In this document: positions 1 to 13,266 of the stretch, in pieces
Numbering within the stretch: position 1 is the stretch's first letter
How the letters are laid out: the number at the start of each line of letters is the position of its first letter
Assembly (NCBI RefSeq): GCF_022344005.1
Contig: NZ_CP092190.1
Coordinates: forward strand, 434,001-498,000
Length of the DNA stretch: 64,000 nucleotides
Source of the DNA: Deinococcus sp. KNUC1210
GTDB taxonomy: Bacteria; Deinococcota; Deinococci; Deinococcales; Deinococcaceae
Direction: 5' to 3'
Notes under the pieces: generated by a model
Databases searched by the model: none
Told to the model about the DNA's origin: nothing
The model's input: the letters and a program-made list of their open reading frames with translations, nothing else
Position numbers and translations under genes: made by a program

Positions 1-31
1 TGTAAACGGCACCCTCTTATACTGAGCCGTC

Positions 32-1366
<1,335 letters not shown>

Positions 1367-1379
1367 GGAGCAAAAAGCG

Positions 1380-1418
1380 AAACCGGGAACGCTTGTTCAG
1401 GGCGTTCCCGGTTTCTTT
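1380..1418 (+). terminator. Intrinsic terminator of asnS
   Basis: A perfect 13-bp stem (1380-1392 pairing with 1402-1414) with a 9-nt loop is followed by a short T-rich tail. It lies 14 nt after the asnS stop codon. Confidence 0.9.
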
Positions 1419-1434
1419 TGAATGTGGGCAGCGT

Positions 1435-1602
1435 TCACGTGTGCTGGACGGTGCCTGTGGGGCGGGCGGGGCGCTTGACCAGGGCCAGCAGTCGGCTCAG
1501 CAGGCTGGGAGCATCGGCTCTCAGTCGGGCGCGGGCGGCTTCACGTCGCAGCGCTTCCAGGTGGTCGTTGAGTGCGGATGAATCGTAGTGGGCTTGATAC
1601 AT
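1435..1602 (-). CDS. Small hypothetical protein (55 aa)
   Basis: Encodes a 55-aa basic protein starting MYQAHYDSS. The middle is rich in Arg, Ala and Leu and is probably an amphipathic helix. The ATG at 1602 is chosen because a GGAGGT ribosome binding site sits 8 nt upstream; a longer in-frame extension lacks one. It is convergent with asnS and ends close to the asnS terminator. No family was recognised and no function is proposed. Confidence 0.6.
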   Translation of the reverse strand: MYQAHYDSSALNDHLEALRREAARARLRADAPSLLSRLLALVKRPARPTGTVQHT

Positions 1603-1748
1603 GTGCAGACCTCCAGACGTGGTGTGCCGGGGATGTCTGACTGACTTCCTGGCTGACTCCATCATGCTGGAAGTGCTGGAGAAGCGAATCTGCCGAAGCC
1701 GCTAGTGTATTCAGGCTGAATGGCTTAGTGGGGGATGAGACACTAAGT

Positions 1749-1786
1749 GAATCTATTCACGATATCTCTTGTTTGTGAATAGATTC
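1749..1786. repeat. 12-bp perfect inverted repeat
   Basis: GAATCTATTCAC (1749-1760) is repeated as its exact reverse complement at 1775-1786 with a 14-nt AT-rich spacer. No T-run follows on the + strand. It lies between the small protein gene and the aspartate kinase terminator, so it could be an operator or a stabilising hairpin. Confidence 0.6.
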
Positions 1787-1805
1787 TTCGTTTGATAAGG
1801 GAATA

Positions 1806-1851
1806 CAAAAAAGGGCAGCAGGATGAGCGTTTCTCACGCCTCCTACTGCCC
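1806..1851 (-). terminator. Terminator of the aspartate kinase gene
   Basis: An imperfect stem of about 17 bp (1813-1830 with 1836-1851) is followed on the minus strand by a run of T. It sits just downstream of the kinase stop codon. Confidence 0.85.
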
Positions 1852-1864
1852 ACTTTCTGGAACG

Positions 1865-3319
<1,455 letters not shown>

Positions 3320-3417
3320 GCCGTTATGGTAACTGGTGCGCGAATCATCGGGGGGCGGTGTATGGACGGGTGGGCTGGGCCACAGCGCCGATATCCCCCC
3401 GACCGCACAATGCAGCC

Positions 3418-3969
3418 ATGCGACTGCTTTCTCTGCCTGCTTCGGCAACGACACTGCTGCTGGCGTGGGCCGCTTCCGCTTCGGCTGCCGGATACGGCGC
3501 AACCGGCGGCAGCGTCCGTTTTGACTACCGCGTGACCTTTATCGGCGTGAGCGGCACCAGTAGCGACCTGAGCGCCAATGTGAACCTGACGATGCCCGAC
3601 GTGTGGCAGGCGTCCGGCACCGTGAGCGTGAAGGCCAGCAGCCTGAAAACCGGCAACAGCCTGCAGGAAGACCACATGCGCGGCGCACTCGGAGCCGACC
3701 GTTTTCCCGTCATCGTCTATACCCTGAGCGGCGTCAATACCGGAGCGGTGCTGACCGACGGGCAGACGCTGGCGACCACCGGAATGGGCACGCTGACGCT
3801 CAAGGGCGTGACGCGCAGTCTGAGCGTGCCGCTGAAACTGACCCTCAGCGGCGAGCGCGTGAATGTGGCGACCCAGTTCAAGTTCAATCCGCACGACTTC
3901 GGCGTGGACTATTTCGGGGGATCGGACAGCATCGCCATCAATGTCGGGTTCGTGCTGGAACCGCGCTAA
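3418..3969 (+). CDS. YceI-family secreted protein
   Basis: A 183-aa protein with a signal peptide (about 1-23, cleavage near ASAAG) followed by a YceI-type lipocalin-like domain. Diagnostic segments are the [12 protein letters not shown] strand, the [14 protein letters not shown] motif, the TLKGVTRSL motif and the late [11 protein letters not shown] segment. YceI domains bind isoprenoid or other amphiphilic ligands in the periplasm; the ligand here is unknown. The ATG at 3418 is chosen because it starts the signal peptide, although a longer in-frame extension exists. The next gene's -10 box overlaps its stop codon. Confidence 0.85.
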   Translation: MRLLSLPASATTLLLAWAASASAAGYGATGGSVRFDYRVTFIGVSGTSSDLSANVNLTMPDVWQASGTVSVKASSLKTGNSLQEDHMRGALGADRFPVIVYTLSGVNTGAVLTDGQTLATTGMGTLTLKGVTRSLSVPLKLTLSGERVNVATQFKFNPHDFGVDYFGGSDSIAINVGFVLEPR

Positions 3970-3978
3970 GATGACGGC

Positions 3979-4737
3979 TTGACTGCGCCCGCCTCCCCTT
4001 CCCTGCCCCGCGTCGTGCTGGAGCACCCCGATTTTTACGTGGTCAACAAGCCGCCGATGTGGCTGACACACCAGGGGCGTGGGCGGGTAGACGTGCCGAA
4101 CGTGCTGGATTATCTGAAATGGGAACTGGGCGAGCCGGAACTGGCGCCGCCGCACCGTCTGGACCGTGAGACCAGCGGCGCACAGCTGTTCAGCCGCGAC
4201 GCCGACGCCGCCCGCGACTTCTTCACGCTGTTCAAGGAACGCCTGCTCACCAAAACTTACCTGACGCTGGTGCACGGGCACCCCGGCTGGCAGACGCAGA
4301 CGGTGAATGCGCCGCTGGATTTTCTGGGGCTATCCGAGAGCAATGCCGTCATCATCCGGCAGGGTGTGGTGGCGGGCGGCAAGGAGGCATTGACGCGCTT
4401 CGAGGTGCTGGGGCAGCGCGTCCACCCGCAGCACGGCGCACTCAGTCTGCTGGCAGCACTGCCCCAGAGCGGGCGGCTCCATCAGATTCGCGCCCATCTG
4501 AGCGAACTGGGCCTGCCGATGCTCGGAGACAAGATCTACGGGCGCGATCCGGCGGCGTTCGTGGCCTTCATGGACGGCACGCTGTCGCCGCAGCAACAGG
4601 CCGAGCTAATTCTGCCCCGGCAGGCGCTGCATGCGTGGCGGCTGGAATTCGGCTGGGCGGGCGCACGGATGCGGGTCGAGGTGCCGATGGCGGCGGATAT
4701 GGCGGGAGTATGGGGAGAGGCGGAGAAGGAGGGTTGA
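3979..4737 (+). CDS. RluA-family pseudouridine synthase
   Basis: A 252-aa RNA-uridine isomerase. It has the catalytic HRLDRETSG motif (Asp near residue 56), the [13 protein letters not shown]-terminal motif and the RLHQIRAHL motif of the RluA/RsuA superfamily. There is no S4 domain. The substrate (23S rRNA or tRNA position) cannot be told from the sequence. It starts with TTG; a TAAGAT box (3967-3972) overlaps the previous stop codon and ends 6 nt before the TTG, a leaderless layout that supports this start. Confidence 0.88.
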   Translation: MTAPASPSLPRVVLEHPDFYVVNKPPMWLTHQGRGRVDVPNVLDYLKWELGEPELAPPHRLDRETSGAQLFSRDADAARDFFTLFKERLLTKTYLTLVHGHPGWQTQTVNAPLDFLGLSESNAVIIRQGVVAGGKEALTRFEVLGQRVHPQHGALSLLAALPQSGRLHQIRAHLSELGLPMLGDKIYGRDPAAFVAFMDGTLSPQQQAELILPRQALHAWRLEFGWAGARMRVEVPMAADMAGVWGEAEKEG

Positions 4738-4836
4738 CTTCTGGGAGGTTCTGGGCGGGCTGTGCGCTTGGTGGTTCAGTTGTTTTGGGTTTGATTTGCG
4801 TTACTACCCTTAACAACGCTTGTTGTATATATTCTT

Positions 4837-7803
4837 CTATCCTGGCAGGCTGAATCTCAGTTCGCTGCCCTGGCCGGGTTCGCTGCTGACGTTCAGTTCG
4901 CCGCCCGCCAGCAGCACCCGTTCGCGCATGCCGGTCAGACCCAGGTGGCCCGCCTGTGCCTGCGCCCTGGCCTGCTCGGGCGAGAAGCCCACGCCGTCAT
5001 CGGTCAGCGTGACCGTGATGTTCTCGGCTCCGAAGACCACGCGAATGGCGGCGCTGGCGGCCTGTGCGTGCTTATCGGTGTTGCCCAGCCCTTCCTGTAC
5101 CATGCGGAAGAGCGTGAGTTCGGTGGCGGCGGGCAGGCGACGCTCGGTGCCCTGAAGTTCGAGGCGGGTGGGCGTGGCGGCCTGCGACGCCAGCCATTCC
5201 AGCGCGGGAATCAGCCCCAGGTCGTCGAGTACGCTGGGGCGCAGGTTTCTGGCGAAGCGGCGCACACCCTCAATGGCGTGGTTCAGATCCTGACGGATAT
5301 CCTCGGCGCGGGTTTTGGGTCCGCCTTCCAGCTCGCGGCTCAGGCGATCCAAGCGGCGGCCAATCGCCACCAGCACCTGCGCGGTGTCGTCGTGCAGCTC
5401 GCGGGAGATGCGCCCGCGTTCTTCCTCCTGCGCCTGCGTGAACAGCGAGAGGTAGCTGCGAAGTTCCATCTGACGCTCGTCGGCCCGCTCGATTTCCACG
5501 GCGCGGCGGTTGATCTCCGTCACCAGCAGTTCGAGTTCCGAGATGTCGCGGGCCACCAGCAGCATGCCGCCGCCCGGCTGCACCTTCGAGAGCCGCACTT
5601 CCAGATGCAGCGCCCGGGTCAGGCCCTGAAGCCGCAGCTCACAGCGTCCACCGTTCTCGGGCGCGTCCAGACAGGCCTGCCACGCCGCCCCGAAGTCGCT
5701 CAGCGAGGGTTCTTCCAGCAGGCTGGAGAGCGTCTGACCCACCACCCGGCCCAGCAGCCGCACGCTGGCCGGATTGGCGTAGGTGATCGAACCGCCGCTG
5801 TCGCAGGTCAGGATCAGGTCGTGTGCGCCCTCTGCCAGCTGACGGTAACGGGCTTCCTCGCGTTCGAGCGCGAACAGCAGGCGCGACCGGGTACGGGCCA
5901 GCCCCACCTGATCGGCAACGGCCCGCGACAGCGCGAGAATGCGGTCGTTGGGAGCCTCCTCGCCGGGATGGTCGGCATACAGAAAGCCCAGCACCTCCTG
6001 GCCGCTGCGGACCGGCACGATCAGCGCCGAGGACGCGCCCGGCAGCGCGTGGCGGCGGGTCAGGCGGCGGGGGCCACGTCCGAGCTGAAGTTGCAGGGCT
6101 CGCAGTTCGTCGGGGCGGGCGCTGAGCTGATAGGTCGCCAGTTCGGGTTTGTGTCCGTCGGGCGGCGCGGGGCTGAAGGCGGACAGCGTAGCGTGATCGA
6201 GCGAGCGGAGGTCGTCGGATTCGCCGTACAGCAGCAGCAGCCCGCGCTCGCCGTTCATCGCCTGCACTGCCAGCGCGACCGTCTGTTCCAGATCGGGCGC
6301 TTCGTGGTCCTGACCCATCAGCCGCGCCACGCCCAGCAGCGCCGCCGATTCGCGCTCGCGGCGCACTTCCTCCTCGTACAGCCGGGCGTTCTCGATCGAC
6401 AGCGCCGCCTGAGCCGCGAAGACTGAGGCGAGCGACAGATCGTCGCCGGTCAGGGGCAGCGCGGCCCGGAAATACAGTGCCAGGCCGCCGACCACCTTGC
6501 CGCGCACGCTCAGCGGCAGGCCCAGCACGCCCCGGTACGGATACCGCCCCGCCGCCAGCAGTTGCCGGGTGTACCGGCTGCCGCCGCCCTGCGGATCGCG
6601 GGTGAGGTCGTCAACCGCTTCGGCCTCCCCTCTTGCCACCGCCCGGCCCACCACACCCGCCCCCAGCTTGACGCGTGAGCGCAGCACATACTCGCTGCTC
6701 AGGCCGACTGCGCTGCGGATGATGAGCGTGCGGCCATCTGGCTGGAGTTCATAGACCGCGCAGGCGTCGGCTCCGAACAGTTCGGCGGCCCGCTCCAGCA
6801 CCGCCGTATAGGTCTGACCCAGGTGCAGGCTGGCGGCCAGTCGGCTGCCCACCTCACGCATCGCCTCGGCGCTCTCGCGTTTGCGGGTTTCCTCGGCGTA
6901 CAGGCGGGCGTTGTCGATGCTCAGGCTGGCCTGCTCCGCCAGTGCCATCACCAGCCACAGATCGTCCTCGGTGATGCCCACGGCCCGCCGGGTATCGCTG
7001 TACAGCACACCCAGCGGGCGACCCCGCGCCACCAGCGGGGCGATCACGGCGGTTTCGGGATTCAGCTCCGCCAGACCCGCGCCCATACGGCCCGCGCCGT
7101 CGCGCCCGCGCTCGTACAAGATAACTTCACCCTGCACGAACAGCCGCTCGAACGACGACGGCCCCACGCCCACCCCGCCGCTGAAATCCTCGTCGAAGCC
7201 GTAGGTGAACACGTCGCCGGTCTGCCGCCCCACCGCGCCCCCGTTGCGCGAGGTGCTCAGCAGCCCCACGAACGCCCGCTCGAAGCCCAGCGCCTGCGCC
7301 GCCGTTTCTGCCGTGGCGGTCAGGAGTTGCGGCAGATCGAGGCTGCCGCCCATGCGCCGCACCAGCCGCGTCACGGTTTCCTGCTCGCGGCCCGCACCCC
7401 GGCGGATTTCTCGGGCCTGCACTCCCTCGAAGGCCAGCCCCAGCAGCGAGGTCAGTGGGTGGAGTTCCGCGATGGCTGCCGGATCGCCGCCCACCACGTC
7501 CAGCACCAGGGGGCCAGCCGTCAGCGCGTCGTGCAGACCCCGCGTGGCCCGTCCGTCCTGTTCGCGGGCCAGCTGAATCAGCGCGTCGTCGCACAGCGCG
7601 AGGCCGCGCCCCAGTTCGGCCAGGATCGCGGGCGTTTCACCGTCCAGCCGCAGCCGCAGCCCGTGGGCCTGGGTCGCCGTCATCAGGAGCTGCGCGAGTT
7701 CGGCAGCGAATTCGGCGCTGCGCTGAGCCGTGTCCTGGGTGGCCGCCCGGCTGAGGTGCAGCAGCAGCGCCAGGGTGTCCTGGCGGGGAACAGAAGCCGT
7801 CAT
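4837..7803 (-). CDS. Multi-GAF/PAS sensor histidine kinase (NarL-type partner)
   Basis: A 988-aa cytosolic sensor kinase with no clear membrane segments. In order it has an N-terminal regulatory region, three GAF-like domains (starting near 150, 330 and 500), a PAS domain (about 645-760) and a HisKA_3 dimerisation domain with RELHDD, where His ~804 is the phospho-acceptor. A C-terminal HATPase domain carries NTDKHA, DDGVGF and GLTGMRER. The HisKA_3 type pairs with LuxR/NarL regulators, and one is encoded just upstream on the same strand. The ATG at 7803 is chosen because TACCCT ends 6 nt before it (leaderless). The signal sensed is unknown. Confidence 0.9.
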   Translation of the reverse strand: MTASVPRQDTLALLLHLSRAATQDTAQRSAEFAAELAQLLMTATQAHGLRLRLDGETPAILAELGRGLALCDDALIQLAREQDGRATRGLHDALTAGPLVLDVVGGDPAAIAELHPLTSLLGLAFEGVQAREIRRGAGREQETVTRLVRRMGGSLDLPQLLTATAETAAQALGFERAFVGLLSTSRNGGAVGRQTGDVFTYGFDEDFSGGVGVGPSSFERLFVQGEVILYERGRDGAGRMGAGLAELNPETAVIAPLVARGRPLGVLYSDTRRAVGITEDDLWLVMALAEQASLSIDNARLYAEETRKRESAEAMREVGSRLAASLHLGQTYTAVLERAAELFGADACAVYELQPDGRTLIIRSAVGLSSEYVLRSRVKLGAGVVGRAVARGEAEAVDDLTRDPQGGGSRYTRQLLAAGRYPYRGVLGLPLSVRGKVVGGLALYFRAALPLTGDDLSLASVFAAQAALSIENARLYEEEVRRERESAALLGVARLMGQDHEAPDLEQTVALAVQAMNGERGLLLLYGESDDLRSLDHATLSAFSPAPPDGHKPELATYQLSARPDELRALQLQLGRGPRRLTRRHALPGASSALIVPVRSGQEVLGFLYADHPGEEAPNDRILALSRAVADQVGLARTRSRLLFALEREEARYRQLAEGAHDLILTCDSGGSITYANPASVRLLGRVVGQTLSSLLEEPSLSDFGAAWQACLDAPENGGRCELRLQGLTRALHLEVRLSKVQPGGGMLLVARDISELELLVTEINRRAVEIERADERQMELRSYLSLFTQAQEEERGRISRELHDDTAQVLVAIGRRLDRLSRELEGGPKTRAEDIRQDLNHAIEGVRRFARNLRPSVLDDLGLIPALEWLASQAATPTRLELQGTERRLPAATELTLFRMVQEGLGNTDKHAQAASAAIRVVFGAENITVTLTDDGVGFSPEQARAQAQAGHLGLTGMRERVLLAGGELNVSSEPGQGSELRFSLPG

Positions 7804-7891
7804 GGACGTAGGGTAGCAGGGAGGAACAGACAGGAGCAGGACATCGGCGCTTCCCACTCCTTCCGGATGCTGAGGCGGCAGATCCGCTGCG

Positions 7892-8572
7892 CTAGCCCAG
7901 ATCGTTCGGATTGACCCAGCCGCGCTTGATGCCGATCAGCACGGCCTCGGTGCGGCTGCCCACGTCGAGCTTCGAGAAGATGTTGGCGAGGTGCACCTGC
8001 ACGGTACGCGGCGAGATGTCGAGGTCGCGGGCAATTTCTTTGTTGGTGCGGCCTGTGGCGGCGATTCGCAGCACTTCCAGTTCGCGGGGACTGAGGGTAT
8101 CGAGCGCGGCGGTGCCGCTGCCCATGCCGCCGGACGTGGCGCTGAAACGCTCCAGCACCTTCCTCGCCACGCTCGGATGCAGCGCACTCTCGCCTGCCGC
8201 CACCGCCCGCACCGCGCCCAGCAGCTCGTCTTCACTGGCATTTTTCAGCAGATAGCCCGCCGCGCCCGCCTCCAGCAGCGCGAAGATATACGCGTCGTCG
8301 TCGTAGCTCGTCAGGACCAGAACGTTCTGCTGCGGGCGCTCGGCCTTGATGGCCTTGGTCGCCTCGATGCCGTTCATGCCGGGCATCGAAACATCCATCA
8401 GGATCACGTCGGGCAGCAGTTCGCGGGCCATCACGATGGCTTCCTCGCCGCTGCCGACCTCGCCCACCACCGAGAGATCGGCCTCTCCGTCGAGCAGTTC
8501 ACGGGTTCCCTTACGGACGACAGGATGGTCATCAACGAGCATCAGACGAATCGGACGGCCTTCAGAATGCAT
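7892..8572 (-). CDS. NarL/FixJ-family response regulator
   Basis: A 226-aa transcription factor. The receiver domain (about 8-125) has the acidic DDH pair, phospho-acceptor Asp60 (LMDVSMPG) and the YLLKNAS lysine. The C-terminal LuxR-type HTH (about 160-226) has LSPRELEVL and SPRTVQVHL. It lies 88 bp upstream of the histidine kinase gene in the same direction and is its likely partner. TACACT ends 6 nt before the ATG, so both genes seem to have their own leaderless promoters rather than only one shared transcript. Confidence 0.93.
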   Translation of the reverse strand: MHSEGRPIRLMLVDDHPVVRKGTRELLDGEADLSVVGEVGSGEEAIVMARELLPDVILMDVSMPGMNGIEATKAIKAERPQQNVLVLTSYDDDAYIFALLEAGAAGYLLKNASEDELLGAVRAVAAGESALHPSVARKVLERFSATSGGMGSGTAALDTLSPRELEVLRIAATGRTNKEIARDLDISPRTVQVHLANIFSKLDVGSRTEAVLIGIKRGWVNPNDLG

Positions 8573-8734
8573 GGGGCGAGTGTAGCGCGGGAAGGCCGTG
8601 TGGGCAGGGCGGTGGCTCGGATATCGATCCCTGTTCTCCTTTGTATATATTCTTGTGCAGCCGAGCTGCTTGATCTCCCCTCTTTACTATCTCCGCCCCT
8701 TCCAAAGTTGAGTGTGTTGGTGTAAGATTATCTA

Positions 8735-9676
8735 ATGACTTCACCCGCTCAGACCGCCAATCCCTACGCCACGCCGGGCCTGCCCGACGGCTTCATTTTG
8801 CGCGGAACTGCCGCCGGGGGCCTGCTGCGGCTGGTCGCGGTGGACAGCAGCGCCATCGTCGAGGAGGCGAGACTGCGCCATCACCTCTCCAAGACCGCGA
8901 CCGCCGCTCTGGGTCGCTCGCTGAGCGCCGCGCTGCTGCTCGCCATCGTGCTGGGCAAGAAGGTTGACAGCCGCGTGACGCTGCGAATTCAGGGCGACGG
9001 GCCGCTGGGCTGGATCGTGGCCGAGGGCAGCGCCGACGGACGGGTACGCGGCTATGTGCGCGAGCCGGGAGCCGATCTGCCGATCCGTGAAAGCGACGGA
9101 AAACTGGACGTGAGCGGCGTGGTGGGCAGCGAGGGCGAACTGGCCCTGACGCGACTGCTCGAAAACGGAGAGCCGTACACCGGGAGTGTTCCCCTGGTCA
9201 GCGGCGAGATCGCCGAAGACGTGGCGGCCTACCTCTCGGCATCCGAGCAGATTCCCAGCGCGGTGCTGCTGGGCGTGTATGAGGAGGGTGGCCGGGTGGC
9301 CCGCAGCGGCGGCCTGCTCGTTCAGGTGATGCCGGGGGCCAGCGAGGACGCGCTCGCACAGGTCGAGGCGAATATCCGGGCGATGGGGCCGATCACCGAC
9401 AACCTGCGCCGCCATTCGCTGATGGAGGTGATGGAGCGGGCCGCTGAGGGCCTCGATCTTCAGCTCGCGGCGCAGGCGCAGGCGGCCCACTTCCAGTGCC
9501 GCTGCTCGCGCGACAAGGCCAAAAGCAGCCTGCTGTATTTCGGCGCGGGCGAACGCCAGGAGATGATGGACGACGGCGGGCAGGAAGTGGTGTGCCACTG
9601 GTGCAACGAGCACTATCACATCACCCCGGATGAGATCGCTGCGCTCGATCTGGATCAGCCCCGCGCACAGGCGTAA
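8735..9676 (+). CDS. hslO: Redox-regulated chaperone Hsp33
   Basis: A 313-aa holdase chaperone activated by oxidative unfolding. It has the Hsp33 N-terminal fold ([11 protein letters not shown] and the RIQGDGPLG region) and a C-terminal zinc switch with Cys255-x-Cys257 and Cys287-x2-Cys290. All four redox cysteines are present. Gene start: TAAGAT ends 6 nt before the ATG, indicating a leaderless transcript. A hairpin at 9694-9732 follows. In an oxidation-resistant bacterium it fits protein protection under peroxide or heat stress (inference). Confidence 0.94.
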   Translation: MTSPAQTANPYATPGLPDGFILRGTAAGGLLRLVAVDSSAIVEEARLRHHLSKTATAALGRSLSAALLLAIVLGKKVDSRVTLRIQGDGPLGWIVAEGSADGRVRGYVREPGADLPIRESDGKLDVSGVVGSEGELALTRLLENGEPYTGSVPLVSGEIAEDVAAYLSASEQIPSAVLLGVYEEGGRVARSGGLLVQVMPGASEDALAQVEANIRAMGPITDNLRRHSLMEVMERAAEGLDLQLAAQAQAAHFQCRCSRDKAKSSLLYFGAGERQEMMDDGGQEVVCHWCNEHYHITPDEIAALDLDQPRAQA

Positions 9677-9693
9677 CACCAAGAAACTGTGTC

Positions 9694-9732
9694 AGAGGCG
9701 GTGGAGCGGTCGTTTGCGCTCTCACCGCCTCT
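9694..9732 (+). terminator. Hairpin downstream of hslO
   Basis: A 10-bp perfect stem (9694-9703 with 9723-9732) follows the hslO stop codon. The tail is only weakly T-rich, so termination efficiency is uncertain. Confidence 0.55.
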
Positions 9733-9880
9733 TGCTGTGTCGCCAGACACTCCGGGCAGAGGCACAGAGACACGCGCACGCCGCCGGATGTACCGTCGAA
9801 TGGCACACAGTGCATCCGGGCCGCCGTACTATCCTGAACGGCAGTTCAAACATTCTCTCGTACCCTAGCCCGGAGGTTTC

Positions 9881-12634
9881 ATGAAACGAACTCGCCTGAC
9901 TGCTGCCCTGTCTGCCCTGCTGCTGCTGGGGCCGCCGCTGCATGCCCAGTCCACCGCCACTTCCGCTCCTCCCGCCGCCCTCACGACCACTGCTGGCGTG
10001 CGGCAGACCATTCTCAGCAACGGCCTGACGGTGCTGACCAAGGAAGTGCGCGGCGCACCCGTGGTCAGCGTGCAGGTGTTCTACAAGATCGGTTCGCGCA
10101 ACGAGGCGGCGGGCGTCAACGGCATCGCCCACCAGCTCGAACACATGATGTTCAAGGGCACCACGACCAGACCCGTCCAGTTCGGACGGCTGCTCGGGGC
10201 ACTGGGGGCCGATTTCAACGCGTTTACCTCGTATGACCAGACCGCCTATCACGAGACGGTGCAGCGCGAGAAGGCGGGCGCGGTGCTGGCGCTGGAAGCC
10301 GACCGCATGGTCAATGCCCAGATCGACGCCGAAAAACTGGCGGGCGAACGCCGGGTGGTGCTGTCGGAAATCGAGGGAGACGAGAACGACCCGCAGTACC
10401 GTCTGAGCCGCGCCGTACAGGCCGCCGCCTTTCCGAACTCGCCCTACGGCCTGACGGTGGGCGGCACCCGCACCGATATCGAAGGATTCAGCGCCGACAA
10501 GGTCAGGGCGTACTACAAGAAATACTATTCGCCGGAATACGCCACGCTGGTGATCGTGGGCGATTTCCAGACCGACGCGATGCTCAAAGACGTGCAGAAG
10601 TATTTTGGCGGGCTGGGCAAACCCGGCACCAAGCCGGTGAAGACCTCGGCCCCGCTGGTCGGCACGCGCTCCGAGGCGACCCTGGGCAGCCCGGCGGTCA
10701 AAGCGCCCATCGTGCTGAAAGAGCCCGGTGCAGCGCCGCTGCTCAGCGCGGTCTATCCGCTGCCCGACATCAACAGCCCCGATGTTCCGGCGCTGAAGGT
10801 GCTCGACTACATCCTGCTGTCGGGGCGCACCAGTCGGCTGTACACCTCACTGTTCGAGTCGGGCGTCGCGGCAGACGGCGGCACCAGCCCCAACCACCTG
10901 CTGAACGGCGGCTGGTACGAGTTCAATTTCACGCCAGCACCCGGAACGACGCTGCCCACACTAGATAAGGCGCTGCTGACGACCCTGGCCGACGTTCGCA
11001 AGACTCCGCCCACCGCCGATGAGGTGAAGCAGGCCATCACCCAGATTCGCGCCGGAGAACTGCTGGGCAGCGTCTCGGTGGACGCGCAGGCCGGGTCGCT
11101 GGGCATGGACGCCACCACGGCAGGCGACTACCGCTACACCGACCGCTTCCTGGCCGCTCTGACCAGGGTCACGCCTGCCGACGTGCAGCGGGTGGCGCAG
11201 AAGTACCTTCAGGACAGCAGCCGGACGGTGGGCTATTTCGAGCCGACGCAGGCGCAGGAGGGACAGGCCAGCGCCGCTACCGGGGCCACCCAGGAGGCGT
11301 TCAATGCCGGGCCACCGGTCGATCCCGCCGAGGTGGCAAAATACCTGCCTGCGTTCCCGGCCCCTGGCAGCACCACGGTCAGTTTGCCGGAGCAGTTCAG
11401 GCTGCCGAACGGCCTGACGGTCTTCCTGCTGCGCGACGCGGGCACGCCCACGGTTTCGCTGAGTGCCAACGTGCTGGCCGGGCGTGAGTTCGACACCGAC
11501 GCCAAGGCCGGACTGGTCGATCTGGTCGCCGGGAATCTGCTGTCGGGCACGACCACCCGAGACGAGGCCACGCTGGCCCGACTGATCGACGGCGTTGGGG
11601 CGCAGCTTGCTCCCAGTGCCAGCCGGTTTGGCGTGAGTATCGACGGAGCCAGCCTGTCTGCCGACCTGCCCACACTGATCGAGGGCCTGTCAGACGTGCT
11701 CCAGCACGCCACCTTCCCAGCGGCCCAGTTCAAGACGAGTCAGGCGCGGGCGGTGCAGGCGGTCAGGCAGTCAGACGACAGCCCCGGCAGCGTGGCCCAG
11801 AAGGTCTTCCGCAAGACGGTGTATCCGGCGGGTAACCCCTGGCAGGTCTTCAGCACGGCCCAGAGCCTGGGCACCCTCACCCAGGCCGATCTGAGTGCCT
11901 TCTACGCCGCTCATTACCGCCCCGATACCACAGTCATCACCCTGGTCGGCAATTTCGACGTAGCCCAGACCAAGGCGCTGCTGACTCAGAAATTCAGCGG
12001 TTGGAAGGCCAGCGGCGCAGCTCCCAGCGTGGCATATCCGGTGGTGGGCAAGCCGAGCGGCATCGTGCGGGTCAACCCGGCGCTGCCCGGCAAAACCCAG
12101 GCGGTCACGTATCTGGGCTATCAGAGCATCGACCGGAAAGACCCGCGCTATTACGCGTCCCTGGTGCTCAATCAGGTGCTGGGCGGCGACACGCTCTCCA
12201 GTCGCCTCGGTACCGAACTGCGCGACAAGCAGGGCCTGACCTACGGCGTCTCGTCGGGATTCAGCGCGGGCAAGCAGGCAGGGCCGTTCATCGTGACGCT
12301 CCAGACCAATCCTGCTGACACCGAAAAAGCGGTGCAGGCGGCGCTCAGCCTGATTCAGAAGGTGCGTGACGAAGGGCTGAGCGCCACCGAAGTCAACACC
12401 GCCAAAAATACCCTGACGAGCAGCTTCACGGTGGGTCTATCCAATCCAGCGGCACTGGCGCAGACCTTCACAGGGTTTTACAGCGAGGGTCTGCCACTTG
12501 ATGAACTGCGGCTGTACCCGCAGAAGATCGCGGCAGTCACGCTGGCACAGGTCAATGCTGCCGCCAAATCACTGCTCGACCCACAGAATATCGTGATCGT
12601 CACGGCAGGCCCGACCGCACCGTCCACGCAGTAA
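9881..12634 (+). CDS. Secreted M16-family zinc peptidase (tandem domains)
   Basis: A 917-aa pitrilysin-family protein with a signal peptide (MKRTRLTAAL start, cleavage near HAQS at 21-24). The zinc motif HxxEH is at 84-88, with a downstream acidic helix. The second M16 half (from about 500) lacks the HxxEH motif, as is usual for the inactive partner half of these proteins. It probably degrades peptides in the cell envelope. A GGAGG site lies close upstream of the ATG, unlike most neighbours, and a GC-rich hairpin terminator follows. Confidence 0.92.
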   Translation: MKRTRLTAALSALLLLGPPLHAQSTATSAPPAALTTTAGVRQTILSNGLTVLTKEVRGAPVVSVQVFYKIGSRNEAAGVNGIAHQLEHMMFKGTTTRPVQFGRLLGALGADFNAFTSYDQTAYHETVQREKAGAVLALEADRMVNAQIDAEKLAGERRVVLSEIEGDENDPQYRLSRAVQAAAFPNSPYGLTVGGTRTDIEGFSADKVRAYYKKYYSPEYATLVIVGDFQTDAMLKDVQKYFGGLGKPGTKPVKTSAPLVGTRSEATLGSPAVKAPIVLKEPGAAPLLSAVYPLPDINSPDVPALKVLDYILLSGRTSRLYTSLFESGVAADGGTSPNHLLNGGWYEFNFTPAPGTTLPTLDKALLTTLADVRKTPPTADEVKQAITQIRAGELLGSVSVDAQAGSLGMDATTAGDYRYTDRFLAALTRVTPADVQRVAQKYLQDSSRTVGYFEPTQAQEGQASAATGATQEAFNAGPPVDPAEVAKYLPAFPAPGSTTVSLPEQFRLPNGLTVFLLRDAGTPTVSLSANVLAGREFDTDAKAGLVDLVAGNLLSGTTTRDEATLARLIDGVGAQLAPSASRFGVSIDGASLSADLPTLIEGLSDVLQHATFPAAQFKTSQARAVQAVRQSDDSPGSVAQKVFRKTVYPAGNPWQVFSTAQSLGTLTQADLSAFYAAHYRPDTTVITLVGNFDVAQTKALLTQKFSGWKASGAAPSVAYPVVGKPSGIVRVNPALPGKTQAVTYLGYQSIDRKDPRYYASLVLNQVLGGDTLSSRLGTELRDKQGLTYGVSSGFSAGKQAGPFIVTLQTNPADTEKAVQAALSLIQKVRDEGLSATEVNTAKNTLTSSFTVGLSNPAALAQTFTGFYSEGLPLDELRLYPQKIAAVTLAQVNAAAKSLLDPQNIVIVTAGPTAPSTQ

Positions 12635-12979
12635 TCACCTCACGTCGGCCTTCGCGTTCAGCCGCCAGAAAGACAGACAGGGCCGCCCGTAAGATGTTGG
12701 GCGGCTCTATCTCTTCTCAAGTGAATGGCGTTCTAGAGACAAAAAGGTGACTCTCCAACCATACAGCGGTCGCTTCCCCAACTGACCGAGCGGCCAGACT
12801 GTGAAAAATAATTCAATAAATGCGCTGCCAGTGGCACTTTTTTAAATCTGATGTATAATCGTTCTCATACCAATCTAGAACTGTTTCAGACAGCAGCTGC
12901 TGACTGAGATGGTCTGTTCACCCAGGCGCAGGCAGGTGTTCTCCCCTGACGTGATGGTATATCCCACGGAGGTCTGTAC
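12635..12979 (+). promoter_or_regulatory. Intergenic region with a terminator and a TATAAT promoter
   Basis: This 345-bp gap holds a hairpin (stem 12682-12688 with 12699-12705, then T-rich sequence) that should end the M16 peptidase transcript. It also holds a perfect TATAAT at 12854-12859 about 120 nt before the small membrane protein gene. No good -35 is visible. The long AT-rich leader after the promoter has no recognised riboswitch. Confidence 0.55.
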
Positions 12980-13159
12980 ATGATCGCGGTTACTCTTTAC
13001 ACCTGGCTCGGCCTCAACCTTCTCGCGTGCCTGGTCGTCTTCATCGTGAGCATCATTCGCCACAACGAGAGCGTGTTTATCCGTGAGGGCGACGACGAGG
13101 TGCAGTGGCTTCAGGCATTGCGCCCGGATAGAGCGCAGCACACCGGCAAGGTCGCCTGA
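12980..13159 (+). CDS. Small single-span membrane protein (59 aa)
   Basis: A 59-aa protein with one hydrophobic segment (about 5-26, rich in Leu, Val and Ile), then a charged tail containing RHNESVFIREGDDE. Start at 12980 is supported by GGAGGT 6 nt upstream. A hairpin followed by T-runs (13236-13266) is its probable terminator. No family was recognised. The long leader from the TATAAT promoter is unusual for this window and could carry regulation. Confidence 0.6.
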   Translation: MIAVTLYTWLGLNLLACLVVFIVSIIRHNESVFIREGDDEVQWLQALRPDRAQHTGKVA

Positions 13160-13235
13160 ACCTGTCGGATATTGTGCTGCTTCTGCGGCTTAACTTCCTG
13201 AAGCGTTTCTTAACCGCTGATCCTTCTCGATAATG

Positions 13236-13266
13236 CCGACAGTCTGATCGGTTTTATTTATTTTTT
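13236..13266 (+). terminator. Short hairpin with T-runs
   Basis: A short stem (CCGA/TCGG, 13236-13251) is followed by TTTTATTTATTTTTT. It lies after the 59-aa membrane protein gene and overlaps the end of the convergent lipoprotein gene. Confidence 0.6.
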
